Assembly (NCBI GenBank): GCA_051650305.1
Contig: JBOFIT010000030.1
Location: forward strand, 1-11,469
From: JBOFDK01 sp051650305
GTDB taxonomy: Bacteria > Bacillota > Clostridia > Lachnospirales > Cellulosilyticaceae
DNA length: 11,469 nt
Direction of reading: 5' to 3'
The notes beneath the pieces were generated by a model. That model had not been told where the DNA came from. It worked only from the letters and a program-made list of their open reading frames with translations, and did no database searches. The first letter of the stretch is position 1. Every line of letters begins with the position of its first letter. Shown piece by piece: positions 7,306 to 11,469 of this stretch. Made by a program: the position numbers and the translations under genes.

Positions 7306-7314
7306 TGTGTATAA
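7306..7314 (-). promoter_or_regulatory. DnaA box, perfect (TTATACACA), next to T-rich tract
   Basis: This matches 9/9 on the minus strand. A same-strand near match (TTATCAACA, 7294-7302) sits just left of it, and the T-rich tract begins right after it. Confidence 0.85.
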
Positions 7315-7372
7315 CTAATATTTTTTTACTTTTTTCAAGCTTTTTACTTTATTTTTTCATATTTATTCTATG
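7315..7372. other. T-rich tract, candidate unwinding element of left oriC
   Basis: This stretch of nearly pure A+T on the plus strand (T runs at 7321-7327 and nearby) directly borders the DnaA-box cluster. The first bases, CTAATATTT, could be read as one good DnaA-trio and one poor one. It is a candidate melting site, but the trio match is weaker than that at 9061-9069. Confidence 0.4.
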
Positions 7373-7379
7373 GATATTT

Positions 7380-7388
7380 TTATCCACA
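7380..7388 (+). promoter_or_regulatory. DnaA box, perfect (TTATCCACA)
   Basis: This matches the optimal sequence 9/9. It forms a small inverted repeat with a degenerate opposite-strand box at 7369-7377 (TGGATA / TATCCA around TTTT). Confidence 0.85.
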
Positions 7389-7462
7389 TTTTCATAGATT
7401 ATGATTTGCAAGCTCTATTTTAGGAAGAATTAATCCCATTTTGTTTATAATTATTGTTTAGA

Positions 7463-7471
7463 TTATTCACA
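7463..7471 (+). promoter_or_regulatory. DnaA box, perfect (TTATTCACA), upstream of dnaA -35
   Basis: This is a 9/9 match ending 2 nt before the TTGACA -35 hexamer. The box at 7494-7502 is identical in sequence but inverted, so the pair brackets the promoter. Confidence 0.85.
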
Positions 7472-7473
7472 TG

Positions 7474-7503
7474 TTGACAATACTTAAAAAACCTGTGAAT
7501 AAA
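7474..7503 (+). promoter_or_regulatory. Predicted dnaA promoter
   Basis: A perfect -35 TTGACA (7474-7479) is followed after 18 nt by a weak -10, AATAAA (7498-7503), which overlaps a perfect DnaA box. Transcription would start near 7510, with a very short leader. An alternative is the perfect TATAAT at 7446-7451, but it lacks a recognisable -35. DnaA bound to the flanking boxes would be expected to repress this promoter, as known for dnaA in other bacteria. That is inferred here. Confidence 0.45.
7494..7502 (-). promoter_or_regulatory. DnaA box, perfect, overlapping dnaA -10 region
   Basis: This matches TTATTCACA 9/9 on the minus strand. It overlaps the predicted -10 element and is the inverted partner of 7463-7471, with starts 31 bp apart. 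Confidence 0.85.
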
Positions 7504-7528
7504 TTGTTTATTTTTAGGAGGAATTGGA

Positions 7529-8878
7529 ATGGCTCATCAGTATGATGCCCAGTGGAATACTATTCTTGGTATTATCGAACCGGAAACTTCATCGGTTAGT
7601 TATAATACTTGGTTTAAGGATACCAAACTGGTTGATGTAATTGATAACACCATGCTTGTCAGTGTTAAGAATGAATTCAATAAAGAAATACTTAGCACAC
7701 GTTATCTAGAACTTATAAAAAACTGTACACTACAAGTACTTAGTAAAGAATATAATTTTGATTTTGTAGTCATCTCTGAAGATGGCAAATATGAACCTAA
7801 AAATTCCTCTTCTACTATTAAAAAGGAGCACATCGACGATCCTCTTAATACGAAGAGTAACCTGAACCCTCGCTACGTCTTCAATTCATTCGTAGTTGGT
7901 AACAGTAACCGTATGGCTCATGCCGCTGCATTAGCAGTAGCGGAAGCACCTGCGCGTGCATACAATCCTCTCTTCTTATATGGAGGGGTAGGACTCGGTA
8001 AGACTCACCTTATGCATTCAATCGCTCACTACATCTTAGAGCAAAACCCAAATGCAAAGGTTCTCTATGCTTCATCAGAGAAGTTCACGAACGAGCTTAT
8101 TAACTCTATTAAAGATGATAAAAATGAAGCTTTCAGAAACAAATATAGAAATATCGACGTTTTGCTTATCGATGATATTCAATTTATCGCTGGTAAAGAA
8201 CGTACCCAAGAAGAATTCTTCCATACTTTCAATACCCTCCATGAGGCAAACAAGCAAATCATCATCTCTAGTGACCGTCCACCAAAAGAAATCGAGACAT
8301 TAGAAGACCGTTTACGTTCTCGTTTCGAATGGGGTCTCATCGCAGATATTCAAGGACCAGACCTAGAGACACGTATCGCAATCCTACGCAAGAAAGCTGA
8401 GATAGAAAGTCTTTCTGTTCCAGAGGAAGTCCTTCTATTCATTGCAAAGACTGTTATTTCAAATATTCGTGAGCTAGAGGGAGCCCTTAACCGTATCATT
8501 GCTTTCTCATCCCTAGCAAATAAACCTATCACTGTAGAGCTTGCCAATGAAGCACTCAAGGATCTTATTTCTAAGGACAAGCCTCGCATTATCACGGCAG
8601 ACTACATCCAGGAAATCGTAGCGAACTACTTCCACCTTAAACCTGAGGAGCTTAAGTCTTCTAAGCGTACACGCAATATTGCTTTTCCAAGACAAATTGC
8701 CATGTACCTTTGTCGTAAATTGACAGACCTATCGCTTCCTAAGATTGGCGAAAAATTCGGTGGCCGTGACCATACGACAATTATTCATGGTTACGAGAAA
8801 ATTTCAAAAGACATCCTCAAAGACATTGAGCTGTCTCAAACAATTGCAGAACTTGAAAATAAAATCACAGGTAAGTAA
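7529..8878 (+). CDS. dnaA: Chromosomal replication initiator protein DnaA
   Basis: DnaA is the AAA+ ATPase that binds DnaA boxes, melts the origin and starts helicase loading. The 449-residue protein has all four domains: domain I (about 1-85), a short linker (86-112), the AAA+ domain III (about 113-330) and DNA-binding domain IV (about 335-449). Visible motifs are Walker A GGVGLGKT (152-159), Walker B LLIDDIQF (212-219), sensor 1 ISSDRPP (246-252), the arginine-finger segment LEDRLRSRFEWGL (258-270), sensor 2 RELEGALNRI (314-323) and the box-recognition signature GGRDHTTIIH (411-420). The start at 7529 follows AGGAGG with 7-nt spacing. It is flanked on both sides by DnaA-box clusters, so it sits inside the origin. 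Its last codons form part of an inverted repeat (8864-8899). Confidence 0.99.
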   Translation: MAHQYDAQWNTILGIIEPETSSVSYNTWFKDTKLVDVIDNTMLVSVKNEFNKEILSTRYLELIKNCTLQVLSKEYNFDFVVISEDGKYEPKNSSSTIKKEHIDDPLNTKSNLNPRYVFNSFVVGNSNRMAHAAALAVAEAPARAYNPLFLYGGVGLGKTHLMHSIAHYILEQNPNAKVLYASSEKFTNELINSIKDDKNEAFRNKYRNIDVLLIDDIQFIAGKERTQEEFFHTFNTLHEANKQIIISSDRPPKEIETLEDRLRSRFEWGLIADIQGPDLETRIAILRKKAEIESLSVPEEVLLFIAKTVISNIRELEGALNRIIAFSSLANKPITVELANEALKDLISKDKPRIITADYIQEIVANYFHLKPEELKSSKRTRNIAFPRQIAMYLCRKLTDLSLPKIGEKFGGRDHTTIIHGYEKISKDILKDIELSQTIAELENKITGK

Positions 8879-8899
8879 TTATTAACACCTACCTGTGAT
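8864..8899 (+). repeat. Inverted repeat spanning the dnaA stop codon
   Basis: Perfect 10-bp arms ATCACAGGTA (8864-8873) and TACCTGTGAT (8890-8899) enclose a 16-nt loop that contains the dnaA stop codon. The stem can continue outward by about five A-T pairs past a single bulged base. Its right arm shares 3 nt with the next inverted repeat. It has no U-run directly after it, so it is not a terminator by itself. Confidence 0.7.
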
Positions 8900-8929
8900 A
8901 TTTATCTTAATACATTGTGGATAAATATC
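8897..8929 (+). repeat. Second inverted repeat, overlapping the terminator stem
   Basis: Perfect 10-bp arms GATATTTATC (8897-8906) and GATAAATATC (8920-8929) enclose a 13-nt loop. The right arm covers part of a perfect DnaA box and part of both arms of the terminator hairpin at 8916-8933, so this stem and the terminator cannot form together. Confidence 0.65.
8916..8924 (-). promoter_or_regulatory. DnaA box, perfect (TTATCCACA), within terminator stem
   Basis: This is a 9/9 match on the minus strand. It is the only perfect right-half box in that orientation and doubles as the 5' arm of the terminator. Confidence 0.85.
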
Positions 8930-8940
8930 CGCATTTTTTT
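8916..8940 (+). terminator. Probable intrinsic terminator after dnaA
   Basis: A 7-bp stem, TGTGGAT (8916-8922) with ATCCGCA (8927-8933) and one G-U pair, encloses an AAAT loop and runs straight into seven T (8934-8940). It lies 37 nt after the dnaA stop. The stem is short, so termination may be partial. The 5' arm is the core of a perfect DnaA box. Confidence 0.65.
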
Positions 8941-8943
8941 AGC

Positions 8944-8972
8944 CTGTCAATAATGTTGATAACTTTTATAGT
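8944..8972 (+). promoter_or_regulatory. Candidate dnaN promoter
   Basis: The -35 CTGTCA (8944-8949) and -10 TATAGT (8967-8972) are 17 nt apart, with matches of 4/6 and 5/6. A near-perfect DnaA box (8954-8962) lies in the spacer, and a perfect one (8983-8991) lies just after the predicted start near 8979. It sits directly downstream of the dnaA terminator, where a separate dnaN promoter would be needed. A weaker alternative is TTGTTA (8972-8977) with TATATA (8996-9001). Confidence 0.45.
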
Positions 8973-8982
8973 TGTTAGTCCA

Positions 8983-8991
8983 TTATCCACA
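8983..8991 (+). promoter_or_regulatory. DnaA box, perfect (TTATCCACA), first of 28-bp series
   Basis: This is a 9/9 match to the optimal box. The starts of this and the next two boxes are exactly 28 bp apart. Confidence 0.88.
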
Positions 8992-9010
8992 GGTCTATAT
9001 ACATGCTCTT

Positions 9011-9019
9011 TTATCCACA
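9011..9019 (+). promoter_or_regulatory. DnaA box, perfect (TTATCCACA), second of 28-bp series
   Basis: This is a 9/9 match, in the same orientation as its neighbours. Confidence 0.88.
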
Positions 9020-9038
9020 GTTACAAGGCTTGAAGGGC

Positions 9039-9056
9039 TTATCCACATTATTAACA
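9039..9056 (+). promoter_or_regulatory. Two directly abutting DnaA boxes
   Basis: A perfect TTATCCACA (9039-9047) is followed without a gap by TTATTAACA (9048-9056, one mismatch), in the same orientation. The pair is immediately followed by GCCCC and the trio-like run. It is the likely anchor for DnaA filament growth toward the AT-rich stretch. Confidence 0.8.
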
Positions 9057-9106
9057 GCCCCTATTACTATCATTGCTAAATAACTTTAATATTATTAAAA
9101 GATTTT
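9057..9106 (+). other. Candidate basal unwinding system: GC patch, DnaA-trio run, AT-rich stretch
   Basis: GCCCC (9057-9061) leads into CTA TTA CTA (9061-9069), whose complementary strand reads 3'-GAT AAT GAT-5', fitting the DnaA-trio pattern. An AT-rich stretch follows from about 9078. Boxes, GC spacer, trios and AT-rich DNA in this order is the layout described for the Bacillus subtilis unwinding site. The functional role is inferred from that resemblance. Confidence 0.6.
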
Positions 9107-9116
9107 CGAAGGGAGA

Positions 9117-9125
9117 TTATCCACA
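9117..9125 (+). promoter_or_regulatory. DnaA box, perfect, abutting the dnaN start codon
   Basis: TTATCCACA ends on the base before the dnaN ATG and fills the space between the AAGGGAG ribosome site (9109-9115) and the start codon. It is a 9/9 match. Confidence 0.8.
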
Positions 9126-10229
9126 ATGCATATAATCTGTAATCAAGATTTACTGATGAACAGTATTAACACTGTACTTAAAGCTTGTTCAAGTAAAACA
9201 ACAATGCCAATACTTGAATGTATTCTTATTAAAGCTAAAAATAATCAAATTACTTTAGTTGGCTACAACTTAGAACTAGGAATTGAAAGTACTATCGACG
9301 CTGAAGTTATTGAAGAGGGATCTATTGCTCTTGAAGCAAAGATTTTTTCAGAGATTATGCGTAAGATGCCTAATGAAGATGTAGAGATATCCACAAATGA
9401 AAATCATATGACGACTATTGTTTGTAAAAAATCTAAGTTTTCTATTGCTGGACAAGTTGGGGATCAATTCCCAGACTTGCCTGAAGTAAAGAAAAACAAA
9501 AAATATACTTTATCTCAACACGCTTTTAAAGAAATGATTCGCCAGACGATCTTCTCTGTAGCTCAAGAAGAATCTAGACCTATCCTTACTGGAGAGATGT
9601 TACAAATTAGAGATGGTTCTTTACACATGGTCTCTATAGATGGCTATCGAATCTCTTACCGTCAAATTGATATTTCAATTGAGAATGAAAATGAAGAGGT
9701 TGTCGTTCCAGGACGGACACTAGGGGAGATAAGCAAGATTTTATCTGCGGATGAAGAAGATGAGATGCAAATCTATTTTGAAGATAAGCACATTTTATTT
9801 GACTTAGGTGAGAGTAAAGTCGTTTCTAGACTTCTCGAAGGTGAGTTCATTAAATATGAGCAAGTATTCTCATCAGATTATGAGACAAAGATTAAAGTAG
9901 ATCGTAAGAACTTCTTAATGAGTATTGAAAGAGCTGCTCTTATTTCAAGAGAAGGAAAGAAAAATCCTATTAGAATTGATATAGATGGAGATAATATGAT
10001 TATCACTTCAAAAGCTGAACTTGGTACAGCACGTGAAGAACTTTCTATCGAACTTCAAGGAAATGAGTTAAGTATTGCATTTAACCCTCGTTATTTAATT
10101 GACGCCTTAAAATCAATTGAAGATGATGAAGTTTACATTAATTTTATTTCAGCACTTACACCATGTATTATTAATCCAATTCAAGGCAATCATTATAAAT
10201 ACCTCATATTACCTATTCGTTTACCATAG
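9126..10229 (+). CDS. dnaN: DNA polymerase III sliding clamp (beta subunit)
   Basis: DnaN forms the dimeric ring that tethers DNA polymerase and many repair proteins to DNA. The 367-residue length is normal and fits three repeated clamp folds of about 120 residues each. Recognisable segments are the N-terminal CNQDLLMNSINTVLKACSSK, MPILECILIKA, the domain-1 end GDQFPDLP, SRPILTGEMLQ and DGYRIS at the start of domain 2, and the C-terminal LILPIRLP, where the protein-binding pocket is formed. The start at 9126 has AAGGGAG 10 nt upstream, somewhat long, with a DnaA box in the spacer. The gene follows dnaA in the universal order and ends at its own terminator. A one-mismatch DnaA box (9387-9395) lies inside the gene. 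Confidence 0.98.
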   Translation: MHIICNQDLLMNSINTVLKACSSKTTMPILECILIKAKNNQITLVGYNLELGIESTIDAEVIEEGSIALEAKIFSEIMRKMPNEDVEISTNENHMTTIVCKKSKFSIAGQVGDQFPDLPEVKKNKKYTLSQHAFKEMIRQTIFSVAQEESRPILTGEMLQIRDGSLHMVSIDGYRISYRQIDISIENENEEVVVPGRTLGEISKILSADEEDEMQIYFEDKHILFDLGESKVVSRLLEGEFIKYEQVFSSDYETKIKVDRKNFLMSIERAALISREGKKNPIRIDIDGDNMIITSKAELGTAREELSIELQGNELSIAFNPRYLIDALKSIEDDEVYINFISALTPCIINPIQGNHYKYLILPIRLP

Positions 10230-10258
10230 GATTAAATGCTTAAGAGAACATGATAAGA

Positions 10259-10294
10259 CGCTCTTTACTTCTGATAGAGGTAAGGGCGCTTTTA
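10259..10294 (+). terminator. Intrinsic terminator after dnaN
   Basis: An 11-bp stem containing three G-U pairs (arms 10262-10272 and 10276-10286, GAT loop) is extended by two G-C pairs past a bulged C (10259-10260 with 10287-10288). TTTTATTCTAT follows. It begins about 30 nt after the dnaN stop. The downstream gap to yaaA (about 10295-10358) is AT-rich and shows no convincing promoter (only TATAAC at 10298-10303 without a clear -35). Some read-through into yaaA-recF is therefore likely. Confidence 0.7.
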
Positions 10295-10358
10295 TTCTAT
10301 AACATTAAAATAAACTACAATTTTTTAAATTTATTTTTTAAATCTAAGGAGATAGACA

Positions 10359-10565
10359 ATGAAACAAATCAAAGTAACTACAGAATTTATTAAACTTGAC
10401 CAACTTATGAAATTTGGTGAGATGGTTCAAACAGGTGGGGAAGCAAAGATGCTCATCGCTCAAGGCCTTGTACTTGTAAATGATGAGATCTGCACACAAA
10501 GAGGTAAGAAAATCCGTCCAGGCGATACAGTTGAATTTGATGGAGAAACTTATAACATCATCTAA
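10359..10565 (+). CDS. yaaA: S4-domain RNA-binding protein YaaA
   Basis: This 68-residue protein is a stand-alone S4 domain of the YaaA type (RlbA in B. subtilis), found between dnaN and recF in many Bacillota. The fold's signature is plain: FIKLDQLMKFGEMVQTGGEA, then AKMLIAQGLVLVNDE and RGKKIRPGDTVEF near the C-terminus. S4 domains bind structured RNA, often rRNA; the precise role of YaaA is poorly defined, so a specific function is not claimed. The start at 10359 has AAGGAG 7 nt upstream. It is 15 nt before recF and probably co-transcribed with it. Confidence 0.93.
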   Translation: MKQIKVTTEFIKLDQLMKFGEMVQTGGEAKMLIAQGLVLVNDEICTQRGKKIRPGDTVEFDGETYNII

Positions 10566-10580
10566 TTAAAGGAGCTCTCT

Positions 10581-11469
10581 ATGTATATTCAAGAACTCAC
10601 ACTAACCGATTTTAGAAACTATGAGAACTTGCATATTGCATTAGATAAAGGCATCAATTTATTTAAGGGCAATAATGCTCAAGGAAAAACTAATATTTTA
10701 GAAGCTATCTATTTATGTGCTACGGCTAGATCACATCGTACTTCCCAAGAAAAAGAAGTTATCAAATGGCAGCAAGAAGCAGCACATGTGTGCATTGATG
10801 TAAAGAAGCATACTTTTGAAGATAAGATAGACTTCCATCTTACCCAAAAAGGAAAGAATGTAGCGATCAATAAGCTACCGGTTAATAAACTAGGGGATTT
10901 ATTTGGTACAATTACAGTCGTTATGTTTTCGCCAGAGGATTTACAGCTTATCAAGAAAAGTCCAAAGGAACGAAGACGTTTTATCGATATAGAGCTTTGT
11001 CAATTTGATAAACTATACTACTATGCCTTGAAGCAGTACTATAAAGTCCTTAAGCAGCGTAATAACATGCTGAAAAGCAGAGATATCGATGAAGCGATGC
11101 TGGATGTATGGGATATGCAGTTTGTACAGTATGCAAAGGATGTAGTCACTAAGCGTCAGAACTTTATTCATGAGCTTAATCAAGTTGCAAGTAAGATTCA
11201 TGCAGATATATCAGGGAATCAAGAAGTGCTTGAAGTGATTTATGAACCTAATGTAGATGCAGATAAATTAGAGGACAAACTGAGTAAATACCGCAGAAAA
11301 GACATCTTAACCCAAAGTACATCTGTAGGACCACATCGAGATGACCTTAAGTTCTTGATTAATGGCATGGATGTAAGACTTTATGGGTCACAAGGGCAGC
11401 AGAGAACGGTCGTACTCTCTATGAAATTAGCAGAATTAAGCCTTATGGAGCAACATTTAGGTGAAGCAC
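10581..11469 (+). CDS. recF: DNA replication and repair protein RecF, C-terminus cut by window edge
   Basis: RecF is an SMC-like ATPase that, with RecO and RecR, loads RecA at single-strand gaps behind stalled forks. The frame starts at the ATG at 10581 with AAAGGAG 6 nt upstream and stays open to the end, giving 296 codons of the usual 360 or so. Visible motifs are the N-terminal YIQELTLTDFRNYENL, Walker A GNNAQGKT (about 30-37), VMFSPEDLQLIKKSP (114-128), and the ABC signature region GSQGQQRTVVLSMKLAE near the right edge. Walker B should lie beyond the window. No frameshift or internal stop is seen. The dnaN-yaaA-recF order is the ordinary one. Confidence 0.96.
   Translation, partial: MYIQELTLTDFRNYENLHIALDKGINLFKGNNAQGKTNILEAIYLCATARSHRTSQEKEVIKWQQEAAHVCIDVKKHTFEDKIDFHLTQKGKNVAINKLPVNKLGDLFGTITVVMFSPEDLQLIKKSPKERRRFIDIELCQFDKLYYYALKQYYKVLKQRNNMLKSRDIDEAMLDVWDMQFVQYAKDVVTKRQNFIHELNQVASKIHADISGNQEVLEVIYEPNVDADKLEDKLSKYRRKDILTQSTSVGPHRDDLKFLINGMDVRLYGSQGQQRTVVLSMKLAELSLMEQHLGEA

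Larger units (their letters stand above)
6886..7528. other. Non-coding origin segment, left half of bipartite oriC
   Basis: These 643 nt between rpmH and dnaA hold no supportable gene. The left third is the rpmH leader and promoter. From about 7172 it is packed with DnaA boxes (consensus TTATNCACA). Six are perfect, at 7255, 7282, 7306, 7380, 7463 and 7494. One-mismatch sites are at 7172-7180 (+), 7195-7203 (-), 7221-7229 (+) and 7294-7302 (-). A T-rich tract follows the central cluster (7315-7370), and the dnaA promoter is at the right end. The position, flanking rpmH and dnaA, and the box density identify it as origin DNA. The coordinates of actual duplex melting are not determined by sequence alone. 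Confidence 0.9.
8879..9125. other. Non-coding origin segment, right half of bipartite oriC
   Basis: The 247 nt between dnaA and dnaN carry five perfect DnaA boxes (8916, 8983, 9011, 9039, 9117). One-mismatch sites are at 8879-8887, 8954-8962 and 9048-9056. A GC patch and trio-like run (9057-9069) and an AT-rich stretch (about 9078-9106) follow. The arrangement of boxes on both sides of dnaA matches the split origin known from Bacillus subtilis, where melting occurs on the dnaN side. Confidence 0.9.

Noticed and set aside
7321..7327. T run at 7321-7327 as a terminator
   Set aside because: No stable stem precedes it; it is part of the AT-rich origin tract.
7529..8878. Apparent shift from AT-rich codon use in the first third of dnaA to C-ending codons later
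   Set aside because: Similar variation occurs among neighbouring vertical genes and follows conserved domains, so it is no evidence of transfer or recombination.
8879..9125. Repeated 9-mers between dnaA and dnaN as a CRISPR or iteron plasmid array
   Set aside because: The repeats are DnaA boxes in a chromosomal dnaA-dnaN setting, too short and irregular for CRISPR, with no Rep gene.
10709..11201. Minus-strand frames opposite recF
   Set aside because: They overlap the conserved recF reading frame and lack start signals.

Overview
This window is the chromosomal replication-origin neighbourhood of a low-GC Gram-positive bacterium. The gene order is the classic Bacillota one: rsmG, mnmG, mnmE, khpB (jag), yidC, yidD, rnpA and rpmH run leftward from the origin, and dnaA, dnaN, yaaA and recF run rightward. 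The A+T-rich DNA, the strong AGGAGG-type ribosome sites, the non-lipoprotein YidC with a lysine-rich tail and the Firmicutes-style split origin point to a member of the Clostridia, perhaps near Lachnospirales. That placement is inferred from gene style, not from a search.

Layout. Positions 1-3893 hold a leftward tRNA/rRNA-modification operon, mnmE-mnmG-rsmG. It has its own promoter (about 3928-3956) and is insulated from the operon before it by an intrinsic terminator (4014-4046). rsmG is cut by the window edge. Positions 4052-6885 hold a second leftward operon, rpmH-rnpA-yidD-yidC-khpB (ribosomal protein L34, RNase P protein, two membrane-insertion proteins, an RNA-binding protein). It starts from a near-consensus promoter at 7026-7054 and has a leader of about 130 nt containing a clear hairpin. 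Positions 6886-7528 are a 643-nt non-coding origin segment with six perfect DnaA boxes, several near matches and a T-rich tract. dnaA occupies 7529-8878. A second non-coding origin segment (8879-9125) holds five more perfect DnaA boxes, a GC patch with a DnaA-trio-like run and an AT-rich stretch. dnaN (9126-10229) ends at a terminator, and yaaA and the truncated recF follow.

How it works together. DnaA should bind both box clusters and unwind the origin; DnaN is the sliding clamp loaded afterwards; RecF acts in gap repair at stalled forks. The leftward genes couple translation (L34, tRNA wobble modification, 16S methylation), tRNA maturation (RnpA) and membrane protein insertion (YidC/YidD) to the origin region, which is high in copy number in growing cells.

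No mobile element, CRISPR array, tRNA, rRNA or unknown gene was found. The more interesting signals are regulatory. They are a nested set of overlapping inverted repeats ending in a terminator at the 3' end of dnaA (the terminator's 5' arm is itself a DnaA box), a perfect DnaA box directly abutting the dnaN start codon, a 28-bp periodic triplet of boxes, and a YidC with glutamine where the conserved groove arginine is expected.
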